A stretch of 64,000 bases of DNA from Nostoc sp. 'Peltigera membranacea cyanobiont' N6 (GCF_002949735.1 NZ_CP026681.1:3224001-3288000); one strand, 5' to 3'. Shown: positions 53,770 through 62,901, numbered from the stretch's first letter. The notes: a model not told the origin generated them from the letters alone. A program made the numbers and translations.

Positions 53770-54957
53770 AGCTGTTACGCAGCTAGATTGTATAATATTA
53801 GATTAGGTAAGTAATTTAGTATCAGCCATCTATGCCAGCAAAAAATCATCTTTCCCAAGAGCAGAAGGAACGGCTATTAAAAACGCTAAAAGAGCATGAA
53901 AATCCCTACGTAAGAGAAAAGATTCTGATTTTATTATTAATGAATGATGGAAAAACTTATCAAGAGATTAGTAAGTTTTTAGATATTGCATATCCAACAG
54001 TAGCATATTGGGCAGTTCACGGCGATCCAGATAACTTAGAAAGTTTTTTAGATGGAAGAAGAGAAGGTAACTTCCGTAAAGTTACCAAAGAATACGAGAA
54101 TTTATTATTAGAAATAATTGAAAAAGAACCAATGGAGTATGGATATGAATTTGGGCGTTGGACAGCAGCAAGACTAGCCACATACCTTGCAGAGATAACA
54201 GGAATTAAGTTAAGTGGTTCGCAAGTTGGGAGAATATTAGAGCGAAAAAAGTACGTTTACCTTTGGGCGAAATACAGCCTAGAGGACAAACAGAATCCTG
54301 AAACACGTAAGGCATTTCAAGAAAAATTATCAGAATATTTAAGAATAACGAAGGAGGCTCCAGAGCTTTTACAGGTATGGTTTTGGGATGAGAGTGGATT
54401 TAGTTTAAGAGTGATAAGAAGAAAAGTTTTGGGTAAAAAAGGTACAAGAAAACAAATCACAGGGCAAAGAAGGAGAGGAAGAGTAAATATTATGGGAGGG
54501 TTACGTTATCACGACAAGAAAAGAATGAATTTTGTGATTAAAAAAGGAAATGCAGATGTATTTTATGAGCAGCTTAAATCTTTAAATAATTTTCTCTTGC
54601 GAGAATGGATAGAGCAAGGAAATCCAACTGAGACTTTTAATAAATGTTCGGCGAAAATAGTGATTATTTTAGATAATGCCAGTTTCCATAAAAGAAAAGA
54701 TATTTTAGCCCATATTAAGACAGAAATGCCAAATATTATCCTTGAGTTTCTACCACCTTATAGCCCCGATTATAATTTGATTGAATTAGTTTGGCATTCA
54801 GCAAAAGAATATATAGCTCATAGATTGTTTGAATCAGTATCACAGCTAGAAGAGTTATTAAATAAATTGTTAAATGAAGGAGGTCTGATTATTAAATGGG
54901 AGCGCAAGATTAAAAATAAAGGTAATGCTGTTTATTAAATTTAGCTGCGTATCAGCT
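53770..54957 (+). mobile_element. Complete IS630-family insertion sequence
   Basis: The element of about 1.19 kb has a single transposase gene, 19-bp imperfect terminal inverted repeats (AGCTGTTACGCAGCTAGAT on the left; the right end as reverse complement reads AGCTGATACGCAGCTAAAT) and a flanking TA dinucleotide on each side (53768-53769, 54958-54959), the target duplication expected for IS630/Tc1-mariner. The right end abuts the ferredoxin stop codon. Confidence 0.85.
53832..54938 (+). CDS. IS630-family transposase
   Basis: The 368-residue protein has an N-terminal helix-turn-helix (YQEISKFLDIAYPTVAYW), a linker and a DDE catalytic domain: WFWDESGFS (first Asp), ILDNASFHKRK (second Asp) and SPDYNLIELVWHSAKEY (Glu). 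The reading frame is continuous, without the frameshift of many IS630 elements, so the element is probably active. The codon use and low GC are typical of a recently arrived IS. Confidence 0.92.
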   Translation: MPAKNHLSQEQKERLLKTLKEHENPYVREKILILLLMNDGKTYQEISKFLDIAYPTVAYWAVHGDPDNLESFLDGRREGNFRKVTKEYENLLLEIIEKEPMEYGYEFGRWTAARLATYLAEITGIKLSGSQVGRILERKKYVYLWAKYSLEDKQNPETRKAFQEKLSEYLRITKEAPELLQVWFWDESGFSLRVIRRKVLGKKGTRKQITGQRRRGRVNIMGGLRYHDKKRMNFVIKKGNADVFYEQLKSLNNFLLREWIEQGNPTETFNKCSAKIVIILDNASFHKRKDILAHIKTEMPNIILEFLPPYSPDYNLIELVWHSAKEYIAHRLFESVSQLEELLNKLLNEGGLIIKWERKIKNKGNAVY

Positions 54958-54959
54958 TA

Positions 54960-55256
54960 TCAATCACTGAGTTCAATTTTACAAATTTCGATATTAGCTG
55001 TAACATCAAGCTTACAAGCTAACCGGGCATGAGGATGATTAGCTGCTAAAGTCTCCAACATTTCCTGTTCATCAGGTTGAGGTGGAGAAATATCACCAAT
55101 AACCTCAACCAAACAAGTGCCACAAATACCAGTCCGACAACCAAACAAAACAGGTGAATTCTGAATTGTGAGATGTTCAGACAAACTTTGATGACATTCC
55201 AAAGTTATAGGAACAAAATCACTTCCTGGAAACGATATCTTACAGAATTCAGCCAT
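54960..55256 (-). CDS. Plant-type [2Fe-2S] ferredoxin
   Basis: The start ATG at 55256 gives MAEFCKISFPGSDFVPITLE; an in-frame TTG nine bases upstream is less likely. The 98-residue protein has the C-x4-C-x2-C...C ligand set (FGCRTGICGTCLVEV, ARLACKL) and the plant-type beta-grasp fold. It is the last gene of the five-gene operon and probably supplies electrons to the Rieske and diiron proteins. The IS630-type element starts at its stop codon, so transcription beyond is likely cut. Confidence 0.88.
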   Translation of the reverse strand: MAEFCKISFPGSDFVPITLECHQSLSEHLTIQNSPVLFGCRTGICGTCLVEVIGDISPPQPDEQEMLETLAANHPHARLACKLDVTANIEICKIELSD

Positions 55257-55274
55257 AATACGCAATAATTTTAC

Positions 55275-56480
55275 CTAAACAACACTCTTCCATTCCTCTC
55301 TGCGCCTCTGCGTCTCTGTGTGAGATAAAAACAAATCTCCTTGGTTTTCAAAACCTTGAAAATCCCTTTGCTGAGTTGCCAAATATCGAGAAATTGAATT
55401 AGTAGCCATCAGTGACATATCCCGATTACGTTCCCAAAGATAATCGAGTTTTTCAACATACACCTGATAAGATTTCATCGCCTCCTGATGAGTTGAAAAA
55501 CTGCGTTGCAATCCTTCGGACTCTTCCGTAAAACAACGCCGCATCATTTCTTTAGCATCCATCTCACTCATCTCAAAGATTGGCGATCGCAACACCCGAT
55601 AAATCTTGCCATACAACGCCGGATCGTACCAAAAAATCCCGTTTATCGCAGCCGAAAAATGAAAATGATCGCGTTGGCATCCCAACAATCCTAAATTAGC
55701 AACCAGTCGCTCAAAAGCAGTCGGTGGCTTAAGACAAGTGATAACATCGTGAGATATAATAGTCGAACTATTGAAGTGAAAGCTTTCATCCATGAAGTGA
55801 TAATAAGAGACTTTAGCAGGAATTGGAGCAGCTTCAGGATGGGGATGTTTCTGATAATAATTGCTGAGTTTGTGCTGTACTAACTTGCCGTTTAGTGTCC
55901 GCACTCCCCGGACTGTAAAATACTGACAAGCTAAAAAAGTATTATTCGCAGAAATTAGCCCAAAGTATTGAAGTTGAATTTTTTTCCACCAAGTTTTTAA
56001 AGCATTGGTGTCAGCATAAACCATCGTTTCTGTAAAGGGGCCGCGCATGGGGTAGGTAAAGATAAGTTCCCCAAACAATGCTTGTTCAACCTGTTTGGCA
56101 ATTGTGCGAAAGGCGTTAATGTGCGATCGCTCTTGGGCGGATTCCAAATCTAAGGTATCGCAGATTAAGCGAAAATCTTCTTGGGCGTAAAGTCCGGCTG
56201 CACTGGTTTGATTGAAAAATATAGTTGCAATTTCGGCAGAAACAATTTGTGAGTAGTAAGCTACCCAGTAAAGTTGGTTCAAAATTATACGCTGATGTTG
56301 AGTAGATTGTTCCCATAAAGGTGTACCATATAGCAGGGAAAATTCCTCTGGGTTCCAATACTCGTTTTGGCAATCTTCATAGCGAAAGTTGGTGACAGCT
56401 TCATCCATTAAAACAGTATGATCTTGCTGTTTGTTGCGGGTGTGGTTGATTTGTAATTTGCGATGAATAGTTTTTTCCAT
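55275..56480 (-). CDS. AurF-like diiron oxygenase
   Basis: The 401-residue protein matches the p-aminobenzoate N-oxygenase AurF group (PF11583). Two metal motifs are visible: ERSHINAF (E-x2-H) and HFMDESFHFNSS (H-x3-E-x2-H), the second equal to the AurF spacing. AurF-type enzymes oxidise amines to nitro or hydroxylamine groups in aryl substrates; some relatives act on other compounds. The last 15 residues (SHTETQRRREEWKSVV) derive from a dispersed GC-rich repeat (55295-55325), so the native C-terminus is probably slightly shorter. It lies 18 bases before ferredoxin and 39 after the ferritin-like gene. Confidence 0.78.
   Translation of the reverse strand: MEKTIHRKLQINHTRNKQQDHTVLMDEAVTNFRYEDCQNEYWNPEEFSLLYGTPLWEQSTQHQRIILNQLYWVAYYSQIVSAEIATIFFNQTSAAGLYAQEDFRLICDTLDLESAQERSHINAFRTIAKQVEQALFGELIFTYPMRGPFTETMVYADTNALKTWWKKIQLQYFGLISANNTFLACQYFTVRGVRTLNGKLVQHKLSNYYQKHPHPEAAPIPAKVSYYHFMDESFHFNSSTIISHDVITCLKPPTAFERLVANLGLLGCQRDHFHFSAAINGIFWYDPALYGKIYRVLRSPIFEMSEMDAKEMMRRCFTEESEGLQRSFSTHQEAMKSYQVYVEKLDYLWERNRDMSLMATNSISRYLATQQRDFQGFENQGDLFLSHTETQRRREEWKSVV
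55295..55325. repeat. Dispersed repeat (CTCTGCGCCTCTGCGT type) at the end of the AurF-like gene
   Basis: The run CCTCTCTGCGCCTCTGCGTC followed by TCTGTGTGAG is the complement of the repeat at 4651-4677. It encodes part of the C-terminal tail (HTETQRRREEW) of the AurF-like protein. Confidence 0.7.
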
Positions 56481-56519
56481 ATCCGTTTTTATTTCACGCA
56501 GAGATAAGATTGATATTTA

Positions 56520-57425
56520 TTACACACATTGATGGGCGGGGAGTGGTTTAAAGGCTCCGCGTTCTTCTAAATTTTGCAGGATAGACTGGGCTGATGTTCC
56601 CCCCATGAGCGATCGCAATATTTCTAATCGCGTTCCGCTATGAGTCTCCGTATCTAGTTCTTCTAAGATTTGGATTTTTTGCGATCGCGTCAGATGTCCT
56701 TTCACTTGTTCAATTGCTGTCAGTAAGCTTTGTGGCCCCACCTGTACCATAAACAAAAACTGTGCCAACACATCGAGAATTGTTGTTTCACTGAATGCTG
56801 AAACAGTAATTTGATTAAACAAGGTGGTTCCCGTAGCGTGATGACGGGACTCAGATTGTAAAAAGCTGGAAAAAAGTTCTGCTAAGACTGGATAACGGCA
56901 TTCCTTCGCTAAACGCCGATAATGGCTTAAACCCCATCCTTCTAAAACGACTTGCAGCACAAACAACAAAACTGTTTTATCCGCACTTTCAACCACTTCT
57001 GATAGTAAGCGCAAAAACGGATCGTCCGTACTACTTACTTCCATTTCTGGTAAAAAATAGCTAATTTGGTGAAGGTGGGTAGCTTCATCAGCCGTAAACA
57101 ATGCATAAAGCATTCGTTCTTCAACTGTTTCGGCTAACAGTACCATTTTTGCCATGTAGCCAACACCTGCTTTCTCAATAAAATATGATTCTTCTAATAA
57201 ACTGCGGTTAGCAAGTTCCAGAATAGAAAATTGTTCATCATTATTAGATTGCTGAAAAATTTGGACTTGATGTAAGTTAAAAAATTCAGCATCCCAATAA
57301 TTTAATTGGGGATAATTATCATAATTCTTCTGATTAGATAAGGCTGCTGTTAATATCCGTCGTAAACGGTCATCAGAATCTGTGTGTGGTAGGTCAAAAC
57401 CGACAATGTTATATTTTGAATCCAT
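56520..57425 (-). CDS. Ferritin-like diiron protein
   Basis: The 301-residue protein has a four-helix ferritin-like metal pattern: SLLEESYFIEKAG (Glu), ADEATHLHQI (E-x2-H), VLEGWGLSHYRRL (Glu) and SESRHHATG (E-x2-H). This equals the E, ExxH, E, ExxH set of ferritin-like diiron oxygenases. I do not recognise a named family. It overlaps the Rieske gene by 17 bases (its start lies inside that gene), so the two are coupled. The function is unknown; it may be an oxygenase or a partner of the AurF-like enzyme. Confidence 0.75.
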   Translation of the reverse strand: MDSKYNIVGFDLPHTDSDDRLRRILTAALSNQKNYDNYPQLNYWDAEFFNLHQVQIFQQSNNDEQFSILELANRSLLEESYFIEKAGVGYMAKMVLLAETVEERMLYALFTADEATHLHQISYFLPEMEVSSTDDPFLRLLSEVVESADKTVLLFVLQVVLEGWGLSHYRRLAKECRYPVLAELFSSFLQSESRHHATGTTLFNQITVSAFSETTILDVLAQFLFMVQVGPQSLLTAIEQVKGHLTRSQKIQILEELDTETHSGTRLEILRSLMGGTSAQSILQNLEERGAFKPLPAHQCV

Positions 57426-58470
57426 GTTCAGGGCTAGGTGTTGATAGGGTTTGAATATTTGGATAATTAACAGTGTCCCAAGTTGCCCAGGTTAAAGCTT
57501 TTTGTTGATTAACGTGCTGAATAAATTCCAGAATAGATTGATCTGCTTTAGTAGGAGTCTTTAAATCAAACTGAATTGTCTGAAATACCTGCGTATCCCC
57601 CTTGGCAAAGTAATTACCAACTTGCTGAGTTAACCATAACAAACCACGATTTAAAACCCATCCCCAAAATCCCGGACGCTTGGGAGTGACAAGAATTGTT
57701 TGCCCTTCAGTTTTACCACCTTCTATCATTCGCAGCGTAAATATAATATAGAAGTGCAGGAAATCTGGCCCTAGCGTCACAGTGCCAGTGCTGCCATACC
57801 AGTAACACATACTATAAGTAACTTCGTTGCGATATAGAGGACGAATCAGGCGAATTAACCAAGAATCATCACCTCCCCGTGTAGTGTTGCTAAAAGTAAT
57901 AGCGTTGTTATTTACGTCTTGAGAATCAAATACAATCTCTAAAGGCAGATTGTGTACTGTATTGAAATGGTGAGCATCAATCGCATTAATTAGTAAGACA
58001 TTGGGATGGCAGTTTTTGACAAACCGAGTCCCCAATATATGATCGCAATCTACCTGTTCTAATTCTGGTACAAAGGGCAGCGAACTTGGCTTTTCTTCTC
58101 CCACCCAAACCCAAATCATGCCGTATTTTTCTGCCGTGTACCAAGTTTTAATACACACAGGTAGCGGTTTCCCAAGTGAAGGAACATCTACACAAATTCC
58201 GCGACTATCATACTTCCAATTATGAAAAAAGCAACGAATTCCATCACCTTCTACCTTACCTTCTGCTAAATGAGCGCCCATGTGTGGACAATAAGCATCT
58301 ACAGCTACTACCTGACTACTAACTCCCCGATAAATTGCCAGATTTCTACCTAGCAAACTTATAGCTTTTACCTTGCAAATTTTTAATTTTTTCGATGGTA
58401 ATGTCCAGTACCATCCCTCTATAAAATGGGTTGAATTGTTAAAGTTTGATTGTATGTTTGTAGATGTCAT
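57409..58470 (-). CDS. Rieske non-haem iron oxygenase
   Basis: The ATG at 58470 is chosen; an upstream frame to 58527 overlaps the preceding gene and is rejected. The 353-residue protein begins with FIEGWYWTLPSKKLK, then the Rieske ligands YCPHMGAHL and CFFHNWKYD (C-x-H, C-x2-H; the usual CPFHGW is altered), and the mononuclear iron ligands NAIDAHHFNTVH (D-x2-H-x4-H). It resembles the KshA/cholesterol-7-desaturase-type group more than ring-hydroxylating dioxygenases. The C-terminal third is aromatic and hydrophobic. It starts 5 bases after the acetyltransferase-like gene. Confidence 0.85.
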   Translation of the reverse strand: MTSTNIQSNFNNSTHFIEGWYWTLPSKKLKICKVKAISLLGRNLAIYRGVSSQVVAVDAYCPHMGAHLAEGKVEGDGIRCFFHNWKYDSRGICVDVPSLGKPLPVCIKTWYTAEKYGMIWVWVGEEKPSSLPFVPELEQVDCDHILGTRFVKNCHPNVLLINAIDAHHFNTVHNLPLEIVFDSQDVNNNAITFSNTTRGGDDSWLIRLIRPLYRNEVTYSMCYWYGSTGTVTLGPDFLHFYIIFTLRMIEGGKTEGQTILVTPKRPGFWGWVLNRGLLWLTQQVGNYFAKGDTQVFQTIQFDLKTPTKADQSILEFIQHVNQQKALTWATWDTVNYPNIQTLSTPSPEHGFKI

Positions 58471-58475
58471 AAAAT

Positions 58476-59216
58476 TTAAATCAAAACACAATCTTGCACA
58501 AATTCTAACGATGATTCTGACTCCCACATCCGTTTTCCAGCACGAGTGAGATTGTCATAGTTAATTTCAGTTAAACAAACCAATTCATCCCCTAATCGAT
58601 AACCTGGGTTTTTTTCTTCAAAAAACTGGATATGGGGGTTACTCTGTCTTCCTGTGGGGATTTCAATTAACCCCTCACACAGAATTTGGGGATGCGGGAA
58701 ATTGACGATACCAGTTGATTCTTGGTATAAACTACCATAGTATTCCCGCGCTAAACTCACCATCAGATTTGTAACATCGGCAGGTGTTGTAACATCATAA
58801 CGCGGATAGAAATCTTGCCAAAAAGTAGGGAGAAAACGATAAGTACGAAAACCAGAGCAAATTAGCAGCCAGTAAAGTTTATTTTCTGCATAGTGCTGAC
58901 GCAGAAAATTGATGGCGGCAATCCAACTACGTGGTAGTGTTGTACTCGACCAAGCACTAGGATCGACAATAGTATCGCCGGAATACACCACACTAATTTT
59001 TTCTCCCAAAAAAGTCTTTTGACATAACATCAGAGTTGAAAATCCTTTGAGTGCGTTGGATGTTTCATCTCTCAACAGCAAAACCCAGTTTTTGCGCTCT
59101 AGATCGACTAGAAACCCATCCCAGGTTATACCTTGGAAGTGATTTTGGAGCAACGCATACATGGCAGTGCGATCGCTTGATTGCAACTTTTGAACAGGAA
59201 TCAGCAAACTCTTCAT
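58476..59216 (-). CDS. GNAT-like acetyltransferase, first gene of the oxygenase operon
   Basis: This 246-residue soluble protein resembles an N-acyltransferase-type GNAT fold: YALLQNHFQGITWDGFLVDLERKNWVLLL, the strand EKISVVYSGDTIVDP and WLLICSGFRTYRFLPTFWQDFYPRYD. The CoA-binding Q/R-x2-G-x-G/A signature is not clearly visible, so the fold is a guess. A similar module occurs in some cyanobacterial natural-product clusters. It lies 5 bases before the Rieske gene, with no gene for about 200 bases upstream, where the operon promoter should be. Confidence 0.5.
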   Translation of the reverse strand: MKSLLIPVQKLQSSDRTAMYALLQNHFQGITWDGFLVDLERKNWVLLLRDETSNALKGFSTLMLCQKTFLGEKISVVYSGDTIVDPSAWSSTTLPRSWIAAINFLRQHYAENKLYWLLICSGFRTYRFLPTFWQDFYPRYDVTTPADVTNLMVSLAREYYGSLYQESTGIVNFPHPQILCEGLIEIPTGRQSNPHIQFFEEKNPGYRLGDELVCLTEINYDNLTRAGKRMWESESSLEFVQDCVLI

Positions 59217-59414
59217 TATTCGGAAATTACCTAAAATCGAGTTGTAAGATGTTTTTAATTAACACTTTATCGACCAAATTAGTAAATTTACGGTGTAGTG
59301 TGACAGATTCCAAAATGGTTATTTACGCTACAATCATATATTCACACTAAGCATAAGTTTTATATTGGTACTGATGTGCCAGTTAGAAAATAACTTTATT
59401 GTTTGCGTACAAAT

Positions 59415-59906
59415 CTACAGCTGATACGAAGCCGTCAAAGCCACCGCCAAAGCATCCGCAGCATCATCCGGCTTGGGAATCTCATCTAAATCTAACTCCC
59501 GCGCTACCGCCTCTTGAACTTCCGACTTATCCGCATTGCCATACCCCGTTAAAGCTTGTTTAATTTGAGCCGGAGTAAACTCTATGTAAGGAAGACGACA
59601 CTGGCCCAACACCAAAATAAGTACGCCCCTTGCCTGAGCAACCAGGATTGTATTTGACATCCGATAGAAAAATAGTTTCTCGATCGCTACCAAATCTGGT
59701 TTAAATTCTTCTATGACGGTGTGTAAATCATCAAACAAGGTACATAGCCTCTGTCCCATTTCTACATCTGCTGATGTTTTAATTACCCCAAAATCCAGCA
59801 TATTTACTGTAGTTTCTTGCACCTTGTTGGAAATTTGTGTATAGGTAATTACCCCAAACCCTAAAGTTGCCAGTCCTGGATCTAATCCTAAAATTCGTTT
59901 TTCCAT
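59415..59906 (-). CDS. ruvC: Holliday junction resolvase RuvC
   Basis: The 163-residue protein has the RuvC active site: ILGLDPG (Asp9), LVAIEKLFF (Glu), and the C-terminal Asp pair in KPDDAADALAVAL. It cuts Holliday junctions with RuvAB. The conserved YxxxxxK in the SNTILVAQARGV/QIKQALTGYGNADKSE region is normal. It is monocistronic on the minus strand and divergent from the YvcK-like gene. Confidence 0.96.
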   Translation of the reverse strand: MEKRILGLDPGLATLGFGVITYTQISNKVQETTVNMLDFGVIKTSADVEMGQRLCTLFDDLHTVIEEFKPDLVAIEKLFFYRMSNTILVAQARGVLILVLGQCRLPYIEFTPAQIKQALTGYGNADKSEVQEAVARELDLDEIPKPDDAADALAVALTASYQL

Positions 59907-60080
59907 TCAATTCACTTTTAGTAAGCCACGCTATTGTTTAAGTGGGAATACTGGCAATCTTAACCACTTGCTCTTAGTCTAATGGAATAGACAAATATAA
60001 TAGTTTCACGCCTAGTGTTTTAAACCAAGTGGTGTACATTTTCTGTTAATTATTGTTTGTAGCACTGCTGTAAATCAGGT

Positions 60081-61451
60081 ATGTCAATTGGTTTTCTCAG
60101 ACAAGCCCTCAACGCCCTGCAAAAGCAGTCGCGTTCTCGTACTTCCTATCGGGTTAACCAGTGGTTCAAATGGTTATCCCCTGGACTATCGGTAAAACGT
60201 TGGTTGTTGATTAGTGTTGGGGGTGTACTGCTGACGAGTTTGGGGTTAGCTATCTGGATTAAGCTGACTCCAATTTTTTGGATGATAGAGTTGTTTCGGA
60301 ATTTCCTAGGAGTAATCACCAACGTCTTACCCAACTATATCAGCGGGCCTTTGGTGCTGATCGGTGGCTTGCTGTTGGTGCTTTGGGGACAAACTCGCAC
60401 CGTTGGCTCAATTACTAAGGTACTAAGAGCAGAAGGCGGAGAAGAACTCATCGATGTATTGCTGGCACATCATCGATTGTACCGAGGGCCGAAAATAGTA
60501 GTAATTGGTGGTGGTACGGGACTTTCTACGTTGTTGAGAGGACTGAAAACTTACAGCGCTAATATTACTGCTATTGTCACTGTAGCCGACGATGGTGGAT
60601 CTTCTGGGCGGTTGCGCCAAGAATTTGGAGTGCTACCACCAGGGGATATCCGCAATTGTTTGGCTGCACTAGCAGATGAAGAAAAGTTATTAACAGAATT
60701 GTTTCAATACCGTTTTCGGGCTGGAGATGGGTTAACAGGTCACAGTTTTGGCAATTTGTTTTTAACGGCAATGAGTGATATTACTGGAGATTTAGAACAA
60801 GCAGTTGCAGCTAGCTCTAAGGTGCTAGCGGTACGAGGACAAGTACTACCAGCAACTCTCAGTGATGTTCGCCTCTGGGCAGAATTAGCTGATGGTCGCC
60901 GCATTGACGGGGAGTCTAGCATTCCCAAAGCTGGGGGGAAAATTGTCAAAATTGGTTGCATTCCAGCTAATCCTCCAGCAGTACCAGCAGCGATTAAAGC
61001 ACTTAAAGAAGCTGATTACATTATTATTGGGCCGGGTAGCCTTTATACAAGCCTGATTCCTAATTTATTAGTACCAGAAATTGCCGATGCGATCGCTCAA
61101 ACATCTGTCCCCCGTATTTATATCTGCAATATAATGACTCAACCAGGAGAAACTGAAGGCTATACTGTTGCAGATCACATTAGAGCAATTGATGCTGCTT
61201 GTGGGCAAAGACGGCTATTTGATGCTGTACTAATCCACAAAAAATCCCCCTCGGAGCAATCACTCGTCCGCTACGCCCAACAAAATTCCTATCCCGTTTT
61301 TCTGGATAGAGAAGCTGTCATTCAGCTAGGGCGAAGGATTGTTCCAGCTAATGTTTTGTATGAAGATGAAACGGGTGTTGTCCGTCACAATCCGCAGAAA
61401 CTAGCACAAGTATTGTTGCGGTGGTACGGTAGAAGTCATCATGGTAGGTAG
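60081..61451 (+). CDS. YvcK/CofD-like gluconeogenesis factor
   Basis: The 456-residue protein has two N-terminal membrane helices (WLLISVGGVLLTSLGLAIWIKL, ISGPLVLIGGLLLVLWG) and a CofD/YvcK domain with VVIGGGTGLSTLLRGLK, the DDGGSSGRLR loop, PPGDIRNCLAALAD and YIIIGPGSLYTSLIPNLLV. YvcK-type proteins affect cell-wall precursor allocation and gluconeogenic growth, binding UDP-sugars in Bacillus. The N-terminal membrane extension is found in cyanobacterial and some other members. It is followed by heptamer repeats and tsaE. Confidence 0.85.
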   Translation: MSIGFLRQALNALQKQSRSRTSYRVNQWFKWLSPGLSVKRWLLISVGGVLLTSLGLAIWIKLTPIFWMIELFRNFLGVITNVLPNYISGPLVLIGGLLLVLWGQTRTVGSITKVLRAEGGEELIDVLLAHHRLYRGPKIVVIGGGTGLSTLLRGLKTYSANITAIVTVADDGGSSGRLRQEFGVLPPGDIRNCLAALADEEKLLTELFQYRFRAGDGLTGHSFGNLFLTAMSDITGDLEQAVAASSKVLAVRGQVLPATLSDVRLWAELADGRRIDGESSIPKAGGKIVKIGCIPANPPAVPAAIKALKEADYIIIGPGSLYTSLIPNLLVPEIADAIAQTSVPRIYICNIMTQPGETEGYTVADHIRAIDAACGQRRLFDAVLIHKKSPSEQSLVRYAQQNSYPVFLDREAVIQLGRRIVPANVLYEDETGVVRHNPQKLAQVLLRWYGRSHHGR

Positions 61452-61535
61452 TTATTAGTCATTAGTCATTAGTCATTAGTCATTTGTAAATAACCAATAC
61501 CCAATACCCAATACTCAACGTCCAATGACTAATAT
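61451..61535. repeat. Heptanucleotide repeat block before tsaE
   Basis: Four successive AGTCATT units are followed by AACCAATACCCAATACCCA units and a short inverted arm CCAATGACTAAT. The last piece supplies the ATG at 61525, which would be the first start codon of the tsaE frame. Confidence 0.85.
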
Positions 61536-61548
61536 AATTGATGAAAAT

Positions 61549-61983
61549 ATGAAAATTTTTCTAGCAGATACAGAGGCGACACTACGCTTAGGTATTACTC
61601 TCGGAGAATCCCTGACTCCTGGCAGTGTAATTTTACTAGAAGGTGATTTAGGCGCTGGTAAAACTACCCTAGTTCAAGGTATTGGCAAGGGTTTGGGAAT
61701 TACTGAATGTATTGTCAGTCCTACTTTCACCCTGATTAATGAGTACACGGAAGGACGGCTCCCCCTTTACCACCTGGATTTATATCGCTTAGAACCACAA
61801 GAAGTTGCAGCTTTGAATTTAGAAAGTTACTGGGAAGGTGCTGAGATTGTACCAGGAATTGTGGCAGTTGAATGGGCAGAACGATTACCCTACAAGCCAG
61901 ATAGTTATGTGAGTGTGAGTTTAACTTATGGGGATGGGGGTACTCGTCAAGTCGAACTCATACCATTCAATTGTGCTATTTAA
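61549..61983 (+). CDS. tsaE: tRNA threonylcarbamoyladenosine biosynthesis ATPase TsaE
   Basis: The start at 61549 (MKIFLADTEATLRLG) is preferred; an ATG at 61525 lies in a heptamer repeat and adds eight residues. The 144-residue P-loop ATPase has Walker A LEGDLGAGKTTLVQG, the conserved SPTFTLINEY loop and HLDLYRLEPQE, and the VAVEWAERLP segment. TsaE works with TsaB and TsaD to make t6A37 of ANN-decoding tRNAs. It is alone here, without tsaB or tsaD. Confidence 0.93.
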   Translation: MKIFLADTEATLRLGITLGESLTPGSVILLEGDLGAGKTTLVQGIGKGLGITECIVSPTFTLINEYTEGRLPLYHLDLYRLEPQEVAALNLESYWEGAEIVPGIVAVEWAERLPYKPDSYVSVSLTYGDGGTRQVELIPFNCAI

Positions 61984-62813
61984 GTTCATCTCCCAACCCA
62001 AGTACGAGAGATTTCACATTTTTAAATCGCAACACTAAAAAATTTCTGCCAATAGTCGAGGGAGAAATTAAACTCGTCCTATCTACCACTACCACGTTCA
62101 CCACTGGAAGTCACTAACATTGTTCTCTCAACCAAAAATAAACGAAATAATTGTTCAACAGCAGATACATTACAATAGGGTTCAGTTAAAGCTAAAAACA
62201 GAGATCCAAATAGGTTGAGTTGAAATATGATTCTTTTGAACTTTTTGTTTATTGAAGATTCCCTCAACCTCCTCTAGTGGTCTATCACAAAAGTTTTGAT
62301 AGGTTTGTAATCAGCACTAAATTGCTTAAAAAGTCAATAATTAAAGTCCTTACTATAAACATGTATGTCCATCAGAATTAATAAGACAGACCACTACTAC
62401 TTTTTCCGTACCTCTGAGATATTCGAGATTGACATCTACTAGCTTTATTGTTGTAATCAGCAGTTAAAAAAAATGATTTAGATGGTTCAAGCAAATGTAA
62501 ATAAACTGTTGTTGGGTAAATGAGAGTTTGACAGAACTTTGTCAGTCTGAACCAGATTAGTTACCTACTGTGATTAGGAGATCCAATCAGGATTAGTGAG
62601 TAGCCAAAGCTAGTAGAGAAAAATTAAACAAAGTCAAGTTCTGTATAAGTCGTTTAACTTTCCTTACACTTAGTATTCCCAAGTTATGTTCATAATCTAT
62701 ACCAAGTAATAAACTAATTTTTGATTTTTAATTATTTCAAATAATTTTAACTAACAAATAATTCTGAGATTAACATCTGTAATTAGCACTTGGATCGAGA
62801 CACCATTAACTAA
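61984..62813. other. Long gene-poor region
   Basis: About 830 bases with only short frames of doubtful value. It may hold decayed sequence, but I see no clear IS ends. The patatin-like gene terminates at 62902 on the other strand. Confidence 0.4.
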
Positions 62814-62859
62814 AACATCTCGTATTTTTACAGGAATTATAGTAGAAATACGAGATGTT
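62814..62859 (-). terminator. Terminator-like inverted repeat after the patatin-like gene
   Basis: The 14-bp perfect stem AACATCTCGTATTT / AAATACGAGATGTT has an 18-base loop. On the minus strand it is followed by a short T run (TGTTTTAGTT), consistent with termination of the patatin-like transcript. Confidence 0.55.
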
Positions 62860-62901
62860 ATACCCGAATTTACTTTATGTTAATATGCCTACGTGGATGC
62901 A

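Noticed and set aside
58471..58527. N-terminal extension of the operon's Rieske oxygenase
   Set aside because: The 19 extra residues overlap the upstream gene and are unlike the family; the ATG at 58470 is better.
62079..62267. Minus-strand 62-codon frame in the gene-poor region
   Set aside because: No start signal, no recognisable domain and a doubtful composition; it may be a remnant of an old gene, but I cannot support it.
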